26,435 bases of DNA from a virus. The stretch covers positions 1-26,435 of the IMG/VR virus record IMGVR_UViG_3300037520_000741; one strand, 5' to 3'. The position numbers were made by a program, and so were the translations under genes. Each line of letters opens with the position of its first letter. Within the stretch, counting starts at the first letter, position 1. Shown in pieces: positions 11,403 to 19,152 of the stretch. The notes under the pieces were generated by a model that ran no database searches, was not told the origin of the DNA, and saw only the letters and a program-made list of their open reading frames with translations.

Positions 11403-11893
11403 ACGCGGGTGAAATTGATTGCAACAACATGCCCGAGGGTGCGACGCACAAAAACCAGCGCACCGGCAGGTGGTACATGTACGAGTCGGGTGCGGGTGAA
11501 TACTCTAAAGGTTGGTACAGATCATCCGCTTCGGGGAGCCTCTGGGTAAAAATGAAGATGGGTAAAGCTGCGAAGGCCAATCTTATTGAACTACCTATCA
11601 CAAAGAGCAGACCAATTGAATACGAATTCGGCATGGCGCCGCTCAAAGCATCAGGCGGGAGTTACGTGCCGTTTCCTGAGAAGCCCAAAGCACTCGACGT
11701 GCAGGTTGGCGGTGGGCACTACAAAAGTTACGCCATACAACCTGTGGAGTTTATCCACAAGAACAAGATTCCCTACATCGAGGGCTGCGCGATCAAGTAC
11801 TTGTGCCGCTGGCGCGAGAAGGGCGGCATCGAAGACCTGAAGAAAGTTAAGCACTACATTGACCTGCTGATTGAGATGGAGCAACAACCATGA
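11399..11893 (+). CDS. DUF3310 protein, T7 gp1.7-like nucleotide kinase domain (164 aa)
   Basis: The C-terminal 70 residues fit DUF3310: VQVGGGHYKSYAIQPVEFI, then a GCAIKYLCRWREKGG segment and EDLKKVKHYIDLLIEME. In phage T7 the gp1.7 protein with this domain is a nucleotide kinase, so a role in supplying dNTPs is possible; many DUF3310 proteins are untested. The N-terminal 80 residues, rich in Gly, Tyr and Trp (PEGATHKNQRTGRWYMYESG), form a second domain I do not recognise. It overlaps the genes on both sides by four bases (ATGA) and sits in the operon leading to the DNA polymerase, consistent with nucleotide metabolism. Confidence 0.8.
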   Translation: MNAGEIDCNNMPEGATHKNQRTGRWYMYESGAGEYSKGWYRSSASGSLWVKMKMGKAAKANLIELPITKSRPIEYEFGMAPLKASGGSYVPFPEKPKALDVQVGGGHYKSYAIQPVEFIHKNKIPYIEGCAIKYLCRWREKGGIEDLKKVKHYIDLLIEMEQQP

Positions 11894-12051
11894 ACAAAGA
11901 ACATGACAGGTTGATAGGGTCAATCCTCGTACTGCTGATCTGCGTTATTGCAGTCATCTGGGGGACGCGAGATGGGGAGGTGGCCGAGGTACGCCACGCG
12001 ATGGAGTCATCATACGGCGAAGAGCCGAAACCGCAGGGGCATGGGAGATGA
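11890..12051 (+). CDS. Small single-span membrane protein (53 aa)
   Basis: Fifty-three residues with a short polar N-terminus (MNKEHDR), one membrane span (about residues 8-24, LIGSILVLLICVIAVIW) and a charged tail with several Glu, Arg and Pro. It resembles small phage inner-membrane proteins, and could act in superinfection exclusion or lysis, but nothing decides this. The start overlaps the DUF3310 stop (ATGA) and the stop overlaps the next possible ATG in the same way. Confidence 0.6.
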   Translation: MNKEHDRLIGSILVLLICVIAVIWGTRDGEVAEVRHAMESSYGEEPKPQGHGR

Positions 12052-12113
12052 AACACAATCAACATTACATAACTTATTTGCTGCACCGCATTGAGTGCAG
12101 GAGGGTGAGATGA
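12048..12113 (+). CDS. Possible mini-gene (21 aa)
   Basis: A 21-codon frame beginning MKHNQHYITYLLHRIECRR, with ATGA overlaps at both ends, the same linkage used through the whole operon. A 6-bp hairpin (CTGCAC at 12081, GTGCAG at 12095) lies in its second half, just before the ribosome site of the next gene. It may be a real small peptide or only a coupling frame that brings ribosomes to the next start. Confidence 0.3.
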   Translation: MKHNQHYITYLLHRIECRRVR

Positions 12114-12589
12114 GAAAAGATAGGGCAGATAAAAAATGGCTACTGCATCTTGAGGCATCAAGATCGGCGCTCGTTAGTGTGCTTGGATTTGATTCTTACG
12201 AAGAGTACAAAAACTATAAATATGGCACAGGCGGTTACAGCAAACGGGCAGCTAAGTGCCTGCGAAATTTTATTCCGTACTGCATACAAAAACTCAATAA
12301 AGATAGCAGCAAAGTTATTGTATTGAACCGCGAATATAAGCCCATTGGTTATTGCGGTTCATACCTTGATTGGGTTGAGTACAGTGATTTTGACTCTGCC
12401 ATTGCAGATATAGAAAGCCCTGAAATGAAAGCTTTTCTTACTGCCTGTGGCAAAGATAGAGCCGGTAGAGATTGGATGTGGTTTACGTGCAACGATAGCA
12501 CTGTGCCTTGGACAAATTCTAAAAATGCCAAACGTCTTATTGGTTTAATTGATGCGGCACTGTGCGCCACGGTGCAGGAGGATAAATGA
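12110..12589 (+). CDS. Hypothetical protein with AT-rich codons (159 aa)
   Basis: Start at ATG 12110, with GGAGGGTGAG directly before it. The product begins MRKDRADKKWLLHLEASRSAL. There are no known motifs; Cys, Trp and Tyr are frequent (CGSYLDWVEYSDFD; GRDWMWFTCND). The base composition differs from its neighbours: it uses AT-ending codons such as AAA, TAT, ATT and CTT far more than the surrounding genes, which prefer C- and G-ending ones. This suggests that it was acquired separately (a moron-type gene) into the replication operon. Confidence 0.65.
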   Translation: MRKDRADKKWLLHLEASRSALVSVLGFDSYEEYKNYKYGTGGYSKRAAKCLRNFIPYCIQKLNKDSSKVIVLNREYKPIGYCGSYLDWVEYSDFDSAIADIESPEMKAFLTACGKDRAGRDWMWFTCNDSTVPWTNSKNAKRLIGLIDAALCATVQEDK

Positions 12590-12810
12590 AGTCACCTAAG
12601 TATTACCATCTGCTGAAGTACTACCGGCTGATTGAAGAGGCTCCACCCGAGCTAGCCGACCAGCGCAAGAAGCTGGCCGACGACATCAAGAAGTACCTTG
12701 CCAGCGGCAAAAAGATAAAGCAGATACCCAAAGGCTACTCAAAGTTCAGCGAACAGCCTATGCGCAGCTGGATAGAAGAGTCACGTAAACGAAAATTTGG
12801 AGAACAATGA
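12586..12810 (+). CDS. Small basic phage protein (74 aa)
   Basis: Seventy-four residues beginning MKSPKYYHLLKYYRLIEEAPPELADQRKKLADDIKKYLASGKK. It is strongly basic and helical, with a C-terminal part (RSWIEESRKRKFGEQ) that could touch nucleic acid. No family is recognised. It overlaps its neighbours by four bases on each side. Confidence 0.65.
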   Translation: MKSPKYYHLLKYYRLIEEAPPELADQRKKLADDIKKYLASGKKIKQIPKGYSKFSEQPMRSWIEESRKRKFGEQ

Positions 12811-13025
12811 TGAAAGTATTTGTATGGAAGGAAGTAGAAAAATGCAGCCATAGTTATCACAGTGAGGGTGGCGTAGTTGTTTTTGCTGAGACCGAGGAAC
12901 GTGCGCGTGAGCTGGCAAATTCTCATAGCGGGTGCGCCATTCGTGAAGACGAGATGCCGTGTGACGTTCGCACAACCAGAGGCAAAGAGGCCGTCTACAT
13001 CATGGAAAACGCGGGGTGCTGTTAA
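12807..13025 (+). CDS. Small hypothetical phage protein (72 aa)
   Basis: Starts at 12807 or 12810 (ATGATG), with TTGGAGAAC just before. It begins MMKVFVWKEVEKCSHSYHSEGGVVVFAETEERARELAN, a strand-loop-strand-helix pattern. The cysteines (C14, C43, C52 and two at the end) could bind metal, but spacing gives no family. It lies directly before the DNA polymerase, whose ATG overlaps its stop (TAATG), so it could regulate translation of the polymerase. Confidence 0.65.
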   Translation: MMKVFVWKEVEKCSHSYHSEGGVVVFAETEERARELANSHSGCAIREDEMPCDVRTTRGKEAVYIMENAGCC

Positions 13026-14929
13026 TGAACCTCGTAGTTGGGGATTTTGAAACGTACTGGTCACAGACCCACTCACTTACCAAGATGAGTCCCATCGAGT
13101 ACGTGATGCACCCAGAGACAGAAATCATATCGCTGGCTATTAAATACGGTGACGAGCAGACGCAGGTTATCTTTGGCGAAGACTTAATCCGCGACCACCT
13201 TGAGGCGCAGGACTGGTCTGATGTCATGCTGGTGGCGCACAACATGTCTGCGTTTGATGCGATGATCTTTGCGTGGCGTTTTAAGATACAGCCCAAAGTG
13301 TGGGGGTGTACGCTGGCTATGGCTAGGCCGATACACAGTAAGACTACGGGTAACTCCTTAGCCAAGCTCGTTGCCCACTACGAGTTGGGTGAGAAAGACA
13401 ACACCGCACTACTCAACACCAAGGGTAAACACCTCGCTGACTTTACTGCCGAAGAAATTGAAGCGATGCGCCAGTACAACTGCGACGACACCGATCAGTG
13501 TTACGGCCTGTTCAACATCCTGATCAAACACTACAACGCAGTAGAGCTGTGGCAGATCGACGCTACGATACGTATGCTGGTTGAGCCTAAGTTTACACTG
13601 AACAAGCGGGTGCTAGATGGGGCGCTCAGTGACTCTCGGATACAGAAGCAGCAGGCGCTCGAGGCGATGGGGCGTATTCTGTACGGGGACACACTTGTAG
13701 ACGTAGAGGAGGGTGTACGCAGTATGCTTGCATCAGCCCCGCAGTTTGCAAAACTGCTAACTACCCTTGGTGTGGACGTACCAATGAAGGCAAGCCCATC
13801 AGACCCAACTAAGCAGATACCGGCGCTGTCCAAGACAGACCAAGAGTTCCTAGACTTGCAAGAGCATGATGACCCTATAGTTTCTTTAGCGGCAAGCACC
13901 AGACTCGATGTAAAATCCACGTTGCTACAAACCCGACTGGAGTCTTTTATTGCTACAGGTAACAAGCTACGTGGAAGGCTACCAATACCCCTGCACTACT
14001 GCGGAGCCGACACAACGGGGCGGTGGTCGGGGTTCATGTACAACCCGCAGAACCTGCCGAGAATAAACCCGGATAAGCCTAAGCTGTCCGACGCCCTGCG
14101 AAAGTCTATGGTTGCCCCGCCCGGGTACAAGGTTGTGGTGGCTGACCTGTCGGGTATCGAGCTGCGGGTGAACCACTTCTTGTGGAAGGTGCCAAGCTCC
14201 ATGGCGCTGTACCAAGCGTCTCCGGACAAAGCCGATCTGTATAAGGACTTTGCTGCAAAGCTGTACGAGATAACTGAAGCCGAGGTAATAAAAACGCAGC
14301 GGCAGGTGGGTAAAGTAGCGCACTTAGGTCTGGGGTTTGGATCGGGTGCGGCTACATTCCAGAAGGTAGCCAAGCTGATGGGTGGGGTTGACCTGACGCT
14401 CAAAGAGTCCGAGCAGATCACCTATCGTTGGCGGGACGAGTACGAAGAAATAGTCAGTGGCTGGAAAGCCTGTGAGGCTGCGCTGCCGTACGTACTGGCT
14501 GGCGACAAAGTGTACGAAGTTGACCCTTGGGGGCTTATCACGACGGAGAAAGGTGCACTGGTGCTGCCCAGTGGCAGGCGTATTCGCTACCCGGCGCTAT
14601 CCGTAGAGAAGGTGGGCAAGCACAAAGAGTGGGAGTACGGTCAAGGCCGGCACCGCACCAAGATATATTCTGGAAAAATTGACGAGAACTGCGTTCAGGC
14701 ATTGGCACGTGACATTATCGCGCAGAATGCGTACGACGTGTTCAAGGAGTTGAAGCTACGTCCGAGCTTGATGGTGCACGACGAGCTTGTTTACGTAGTC
14801 CCAGAGGAAGATGCGCAGCATGTACTGGACACTGTGCAGAGAATTATGCGGACTCCTCCCGTATGGTGGCCGGAGCTGATAACATGGTCAGAAGGTGACA
14901 TCGCACAATCCTATGGGGAAGCTAAGTGA
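13025..14929 (+). CDS. Family A DNA polymerase with 3'-5' exonuclease (634 aa)
   Basis: Phage replicative polymerase of the Pol I family. The exonuclease motifs are DFE (residues 7-9), NMSAFD (73-78) and YNCDD (151-155), so proofreading looks intact. The polymerase motifs are motif A DLSGIELR (374-381), motif B RQVGKVAHLGLGFG (426-439) and motif C HDE (585-587). Motif A has Leu and Gly where most family members have Tyr and Gln. In motif B the residue matching E. coli Phe762 is Leu (434), and the one matching Tyr766 is Phe (438). Length is typical of small phage Pol A without a 5' nuclease domain. I choose the ATG at 13025, which overlaps the previous stop, over the frame's upstream start at 13016. 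Confidence 0.95.
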   Translation: MNLVVGDFETYWSQTHSLTKMSPIEYVMHPETEIISLAIKYGDEQTQVIFGEDLIRDHLEAQDWSDVMLVAHNMSAFDAMIFAWRFKIQPKVWGCTLAMARPIHSKTTGNSLAKLVAHYELGEKDNTALLNTKGKHLADFTAEEIEAMRQYNCDDTDQCYGLFNILIKHYNAVELWQIDATIRMLVEPKFTLNKRVLDGALSDSRIQKQQALEAMGRILYGDTLVDVEEGVRSMLASAPQFAKLLTTLGVDVPMKASPSDPTKQIPALSKTDQEFLDLQEHDDPIVSLAASTRLDVKSTLLQTRLESFIATGNKLRGRLPIPLHYCGADTTGRWSGFMYNPQNLPRINPDKPKLSDALRKSMVAPPGYKVVVADLSGIELRVNHFLWKVPSSMALYQASPDKADLYKDFAAKLYEITEAEVIKTQRQVGKVAHLGLGFGSGAATFQKVAKLMGGVDLTLKESEQITYRWRDEYEEIVSGWKACEAALPYVLAGDKVYEVDPWGLITTEKGALVLPSGRRIRYPALSVEKVGKHKEWEYGQGRHRTKIYSGKIDENCVQALARDIIAQNAYDVFKELKLRPSLMVHDELVYVVPEEDAQHVLDTVQRIMRTPPVWWPELITWSEGDIAQSYGEAK

Positions 14930-15594
14930 AAAATCTAACATGGTCGTACAGCAGTCTGAAGACTTTTGAGCAGTGCCCGAAGAAGTATTACCACCTCAAG
15001 GTTGCCAAAGACGTCAAGGACACCGGCAGTGCTGCGACGGTGTACGGCCAAGATGTGCACAAAGCTGCAGAAGACTTTATAGCTATAGGTACGCCGATAC
15101 CTGCTAAGTTTAAGTTTGTAGCCCCAGCACTGGAAGCACTAAAACAAATCCCCGGCGAGAAGCATTGTGAGCTTAAGCTGGCGGTGGCGTACAACGATGC
15201 GGGGCATACGCCCACTAAGTTTTTTGCGAAGGACGTGTGGTGGCGGGGGGTTGCTGACCTGCTCATCATAGACGGCGACAAGGCGTTCATGGCTGACTAC
15301 AAGACCAGTAAAAACGCCAAGTACGCTGACACTACGCAGCTAGACATAATGGCCGCGGCGGTGTTCACCCATTACCCAGAGGTGAAAGAAATAAAGTCCG
15401 CGCTCATATTCGTGGTGAGCAACGAGTTCGTTAAGAAAGTACATAGTAGCGAGCTGCACAAGTCCTACTACGCAGCGTTTGATGCCCCGCTTGAAAGACT
15501 GGCTGGTGCATATGAGAGTGACGTGTGGAACGCTGTGAGCGGCCCGCTGTGCGCATACTGCCCAGTAAAATCTTGTGTACATAATAGGAGATAA
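14926..15594 (+). CDS. Cas4/RecB-type PD-(D/E)XK nuclease with Fe-S cysteines (222 aa)
   Basis: PDDEXK_1-type nuclease. It begins MKNLTWSYSSLKTFEQCPKKYYH, the typical opening with an early Cys (residue 17). It has a GVADLLIIDG strand and a DYKTSK motif (about residues 124-129) for the catalytic Asp and Lys, with a following Gln-rich helix (TTQLDIMAAAV). The C-terminus ends CAYCPVKSC. The early Cys plus these three match the 4Fe-4S arrangement of Cas4, AddB and related phage exonucleases. It probably trims or degrades DNA ends in replication or recombination. The start is GTG, overlapping the polymerase stop (GTGA), with GGGGAAGC before it. The gene carries its neighbour's ribosome site AGGAGATAA in its last codons. 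Confidence 0.85.
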   Translation: MKNLTWSYSSLKTFEQCPKKYYHLKVAKDVKDTGSAATVYGQDVHKAAEDFIAIGTPIPAKFKFVAPALEALKQIPGEKHCELKLAVAYNDAGHTPTKFFAKDVWWRGVADLLIIDGDKAFMADYKTSKNAKYADTTQLDIMAAAVFTHYPEVKEIKSALIFVVSNEFVKKVHSSELHKSYYAAFDAPLERLAGAYESDVWNAVSGPLCAYCPVKSCVHNRR

Positions 15595-15596
15595 AA

Positions 15597-15956
15597 ATGA
15601 GTGCTGTTAAACCGAACGAAACAGATTTCCGTGGGACTTACATTGATTCAGTAGAAGGCGGTGTGGACTGTGCTTACCCCAACTGTCGCAGTGGTAAAGT
15701 AGTCAAAGCGCAGGCATATGTCGTTTGGGATGTTAGTTTAGACTTAAACCTTATGTTCACCCGAGTAGCCCCCGTTATAAAACTTGCGATGCAAGAGCAC
15801 TTGCACCCGCATGAGCTAGAAGATAAATATCTACCTTGGTCTTTTATTCTTCATCCAGAGTGCGCCGCCGAATGGGGGATGCAATTAATATCTGACGGGC
15901 TTAAAGCTAATTCTCAAGTTGGGCGTGTTCTCAGCCACAGAGGAGAAATAAAATGA
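15597..15956 (+). CDS. Hypothetical Cys/His phage protein (119 aa)
   Basis: A 119-residue protein, starting MSAVKPNETDFRGTYIDSVEGG, with CAYPNC at about residues 25-30 and later LHPEC, so it may bind a zinc ion. It may be a small zinc-ribbon protein, but I know no family for it. Codons are more AT-rich than in the genes on either side (compare the gene at 12110), suggesting separate origin. Two bases separate it from the nuclease stop. Its TGA overlaps the next ATG. Confidence 0.6.
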   Translation: MSAVKPNETDFRGTYIDSVEGGVDCAYPNCRSGKVVKAQAYVVWDVSLDLNLMFTRVAPVIKLAMQEHLHPHELEDKYLPWSFILHPECAAEWGMQLISDGLKANSQVGRVLSHRGEIK

Positions 15957-16213
15957 CTAAAGAACGAAACTACCGCTCCGAGTACGACAACTACCAAGGC
16001 ACTGAGAAGCAAAAAAAGAACAGGGCCAAGCGCAACGCGGCTCGCAAAATGATGGCAGACGACGGTAAGGTTAGTAAGGGTGATGGCAAGCACGTCAACC
16101 ACAAGACCCCGATGTCCAAGGGTGGCGGCAACAGTAAAAGCAACCTGTCTGTAAAAAACGCCAAGGACAATTTCTCTTACCCAAGAACGAAAACGGGTGC
16201 TATGAAGGACTGA
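15953..16213 (+). CDS. HNH-like phage endonuclease domain protein (86 aa)
   Basis: A very basic 86-residue protein that starts MTKERNYRSEYDNYQGTEKQKKNRAKRN. The end HVNHKTPMSKGGGNSKSNLSV is the compact HNH signature (His, Asn-His, then Gly-rich turn and Asn) found in small phage HNH-like proteins. The usual zinc cysteines are missing, as is common in this phage group. It may nick or cut DNA, or just bind it through its Lys/Arg-rich N-terminus. Ribosome site AGGAGAAATAAA, overlapping the previous stop by four bases. Confidence 0.75.
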   Translation: MTKERNYRSEYDNYQGTEKQKKNRAKRNAARKMMADDGKVSKGDGKHVNHKTPMSKGGGNSKSNLSVKNAKDNFSYPRTKTGAMKD

Positions 16214-16215
16214 TC

Positions 16216-17766
16216 ATGCAAATCATAAACGACACGGCGGTAGTGCTGCGTACGCGCAAACCACACCTACTGGCCGAAAAGTCTGCGACGTATAAAATTA
16301 TAGAAGAAGTTGATGGGATGTACACGGTGGCGGTCAAGTGGACGCTGCGAGATGCGCAGATACTGGCTGGGTTGGGCATGAAAGATGTGCCGTCCACCAT
16401 CGAGCGGGACTACCAGTGGACTGGTAAGTTCAAGCCGTTCGCGCACCAGAAAGAAACCTCCGGATTTTTGACGCTACACAAGAAGGCGTTCTGCTTTAAC
16501 GAGCAGGGCACCGGCAAGACTGCATCCGTTATATGGGCCGCGGACTACTTGATGAAGGCGGGTCTGGTTAAGCGCGTATTGGTAGTGTGCCCACTGTCGA
16601 TCATGAAGTCTGCGTGGCAGCAAGACTTGTTTACCTTTGCCATGCACCGGGGGTGCGCGGTTGCGCACGGTAGCGCCGAGCAACGCAGGAAGATAATTGC
16701 GGAAGGCACCGAGTTCGTCATCATAAACTTCGATGGTGTGGCCGTTGTTCATGAAGAAATCGCAAAGGCCGGCTTTGACATGATAGTAGCTGATGAAGCT
16801 AGCTACATAAAAAACGTACAGACCGACCGATGGAAAGTTATAAACTCGCTGGCCTCGGAAATGGACTGGGTGTGGTTGCTGACGGGCACTCCAGCTGCGC
16901 AGTCGCCCACCGACGCCTTCGGTCTGGCTAGGATCGTAAACCCAGATAATTCTCCAAAGTATTTCGGGCAGTTCCGCGACAAAGTGATGTACAAAGCCAC
17001 GCAGTATATATGGCGACCGAACCGAGACGCAGACAAGATAGTGCACCAGCTACTGCAGCCGGCCATACGGTTCAAGAAAAGCCAGTGCTTGGACCTGCCC
17101 CCAGTGACCCACGTAGAACGGGAGGCTCCGCTTACCCCACAGCAGCAGAAGTACTACGACCTGCTCAAGAAGAAGATGATTATGGAAGCGGGTGGCGAGC
17201 AAGTAACCTCAGTCAACGCAGCCGTTAACATCAACAAGCTGCTGCAGATATCGGGCGGCGCCGTTTACACGGACAACAATGAGGTTGTGGAGTTTGACGT
17301 AAAGAATAGGCTGAACGTGGTGCTGGAGGTTATCGAGGAGTCGTCCCACAAGGTGCTTGTCTTCGTGCCTTTTACGCACACGATAGAGCTGTTGGAGACG
17401 TTCCTTACTAAGCACAAAATATCGTGCGGCGTTATATCTGGGCAAGTATCGGTAAACAAACGCAGTGAAATAATTCAGCGCTTCCAAAACGACCCAGACC
17501 CATACGTGCTGATCATACAGCCACAAGCTGCATCCCACGGGCTTACACTTACCGCGGCTAACACCATAATCTGGTACGCACCGGTGACAAGCGTAGAGAC
17601 TTACCTGCAAGCAAACGCCCGCATAGACCGGCCGGGGCAGCACAACCCCATGACCATCGTGCACATAAAAGGCAGTGAGGTCGAGGCTAAGCTGTACTCC
17701 ATGCTGCGTTACAACATAGACAACCACAAGAAAATAATCGAGCTGTACAACGAAATAAACACTTGA
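16216..17766 (+). CDS. SNF2-type DEAD/DEAH helicase (516 aa)
   Basis: A superfamily 2 ATPase/helicase of the SNF2 kind. Residues about 95-104 hold NEQGTGKTAS (motif I). VADEAS near 192 is motif II and LLTGTP follows as motif III. The second RecA-like domain ends with PQAASHGLTL and QANARIDRPGQ (motifs V and VI, with the Arg finger). A Gln-containing FAHQKETSGFL before motif I fits the Q-like motif. Phage members are thought to unwind or remodel DNA during replication or recombination, often near family A polymerases. Its length is typical and no domain is missing. It starts after AAGGACTGATC and ends the second rightward block; its TGA lies inside the -35 box of the next promoter. Confidence 0.9.
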   Translation: MQIINDTAVVLRTRKPHLLAEKSATYKIIEEVDGMYTVAVKWTLRDAQILAGLGMKDVPSTIERDYQWTGKFKPFAHQKETSGFLTLHKKAFCFNEQGTGKTASVIWAADYLMKAGLVKRVLVVCPLSIMKSAWQQDLFTFAMHRGCAVAHGSAEQRRKIIAEGTEFVIINFDGVAVVHEEIAKAGFDMIVADEASYIKNVQTDRWKVINSLASEMDWVWLLTGTPAAQSPTDAFGLARIVNPDNSPKYFGQFRDKVMYKATQYIWRPNRDADKIVHQLLQPAIRFKKSQCLDLPPVTHVEREAPLTPQQQKYYDLLKKKMIMEAGGEQVTSVNAAVNINKLLQISGGAVYTDNNEVVEFDVKNRLNVVLEVIEESSHKVLVFVPFTHTIELLETFLTKHKISCGVISGQVSVNKRSEIIQRFQNDPDPYVLIIQPQAASHGLTLTAANTIIWYAPVTSVETYLQANARIDRPGQHNPMTIVHIKGSEVEAKLYSMLRYNIDNHKKIIELYNEINT

Positions 17767-17790
17767 CACTGTAAAGTATTTAGGTACACT
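17763..17790 (+). promoter_or_regulatory. Sigma-70-type promoter of the third rightward block
   Basis: TTGACA at 17763-17768 overlaps the helicase stop codon; TACACT at 17785-17790 follows after 16 bases. The spacer start TTGACACTGT is identical to that of the promoter at 9911, so these two may be co-regulated. A leader of about 25 bases leads to AGGAGGA and the GTG start at 17823. Confidence 0.75.
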
Positions 17791-17822
17791 AACTCTCCCG
17801 GAAACCCAAAAGGAGGATTACC

Positions 17823-18230
17823 GTGAGCGACCTGAATGCTGCAACACTGGCTAGTATTTATATAAAAATGCGTAATGAAATCAAGGCCCTCGACGACAAG
17901 GCAAAAGAAATAAAGGAGAAGCAGGACTTAATAGCTAACACGCTGCTTGAGCTGTGTAACGCGGAAGACGCAAACACTATATCAACCCCCGAAGGCACGA
18001 TAAGCCGACGATTGCAGTCCAGCTACTGGACTAGCGACTGGGATAGTTTTTATCAGTTTGTGGGGGAACACGATGCGTACCATCTGCTTGAGAAGCGCAT
18101 ACACAACGGCAACATGAAAGAGTTTCTTTCGATGAACAAGGACTCCGTGCCCATGGGGCTGCAGTCCAAACAACACTACGTGATAAGCGTACGCAAACCA
18201 ACCAGCAAAGTAGGAGATAGTGATGAGTAA
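17823..18230 (+). CDS. Phage protein with N-terminal coiled coil (135 aa)
   Basis: Starts with GTG at 17823, preceded by an ideal AGGAGGA. The product begins MSDLNAATLASIYIKMRNEIKALDDKAKEIKEKQDLI, a helix probably forming a coiled coil. Then comes a conserved-looking region (ISTPEGTISRRLQSSYWTSD; a Trp-Asp-rich segment; LLEKRIHNGNMKEFL). Similar small proteins stand next to the single-strand DNA-binding gene in other phages, perhaps as a replication accessory or Gam-like protein; the likeness is only in general layout. It overlaps the next gene by eight bases. Confidence 0.65.
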   Translation: MSDLNAATLASIYIKMRNEIKALDDKAKEIKEKQDLIANTLLELCNAEDANTISTPEGTISRRLQSSYWTSDWDSFYQFVGEHDAYHLLEKRIHNGNMKEFLSMNKDSVPMGLQSKQHYVISVRKPTSKVGDSDE

Positions 18231-19152
18231 AGACGTATCCATTTTTAACAACCAGTCACAAGTGATTGCCTCTACCGGTCGTAGGGCAAGTGCTCTCGGT
18301 CAACAACTGGCCTCGTCAGCTAAGGTGTTCACTCGCCGCATTCAGACCAGCAACAAGGGCATTTTCCGCAAGATCATCAACGGCGAGCAGGTGGGTGACC
18401 CGATCCGTGACTCGTTCAACGCAATCATCGTGGGTATGCTCACCGAAGTGAGCCGAGTGTACTACGAAGACAAGTACGACCCTAACAAGGAGGCCACTGC
18501 ACCAAACTGCTGGTCTAATCAGGGCGACAAGCCCGAGGCAGACGTTAGCGACCCACAGCACTCCAACTGCGCTGACTGCCCGCAGAACATAAAGGGCTCC
18601 GGTGACAACGGCGGTAAAGCGTGTCGATACCAGCGCCGCGTTGCCATACTGCTTGAGGGTGACACCTCGGGAGACGTGTACCAGTTTAGTATCCCGGCAA
18701 AGTCTTTGTTTGGTAAAGGCTCTGGTAATGTGCATCCATTCGAGAGCTACTTCAAGTACCTCTTTATGAATCGTGAAGCGCCCGATACGGTGGTAACGAC
18801 TATAAGCTACGACATTAACGCCGATGGTATGGAGTTGCTGTTCTCCCCTACCCGGCAGCTTACTGATGCCGAGCTTGATCTTGTTGAGTTTGCACAGGCT
18901 AACCCAGAAACACAGCGGTACACTCGCATCACGGTTGCTCAAGCTGACGGCGTAACAAAGCTGCCACCCAAGGTTGAGGCGAAGAAAGAAGCAGCGAAGC
19001 CCGCACCGAAGGTTACCCGCTCAGAAGAACCGGATGACGACGAGCCGATGCCCGAGCCTGTAAAGCGCACAAAGGCGCGTGAAGAGCCAGAAGCTGAAGC
19101 AGTCTCCGATAAACTGGCTTCCGTAATCAGCGAATGGGGCGGGGTCAGCTAA
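18223..19152 (+). CDS. Probable ssDNA-binding protein with Cys4 site and charged tail (309 aa)
   Basis: The start at ATG 18223 is chosen over the GTG directly before it, since TAGGAGATA is better spaced. The N-terminal 90 residues are mixed. About residues 97-138 hold four cysteines (NCWSN, NCADCPQN, ACRYQ), a likely zinc or Fe-S site. The middle is strand-rich, with YQFSIPAKSLFGKGSG and ISYDINADGMELLFSP. The last 65 residues are a disordered tail of Pro, Lys and Glu with an acidic patch (EPDDDEPMPEP). This architecture and its position before the primase-helicase fit a phage single-strand binding protein, but the tail does not end in the usual DDDxPF tip, so the call is tentative. Confidence 0.55.
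   Translation: MSKDVSIFNNQSQVIASTGRRASALGQQLASSAKVFTRRIQTSNKGIFRKIINGEQVGDPIRDSFNAIIVGMLTEVSRVYYEDKYDPNKEATAPNCWSNQGDKPEADVSDPQHSNCADCPQNIKGSGDNGGKACRYQRRVAILLEGDTSGDVYQFSIPAKSLFGKGSGNVHPFESYFKYLFMNREAPDTVVTTISYDINADGMELLFSPTRQLTDAELDLVEFAQANPETQRYTRITVAQADGVTKLPPKVEAKKEAAKPAPKVTRSEEPDDDEPMPEPVKRTKAREEPEAEAVSDKLASVISEWGGVS

Noticed and set aside
17010-17228. Plus-strand frame of 72 codons inside the SNF2 helicase gene
   Set aside because: It is wholly inside the helicase gene in another frame, with shadow-like composition and no ribosome site.
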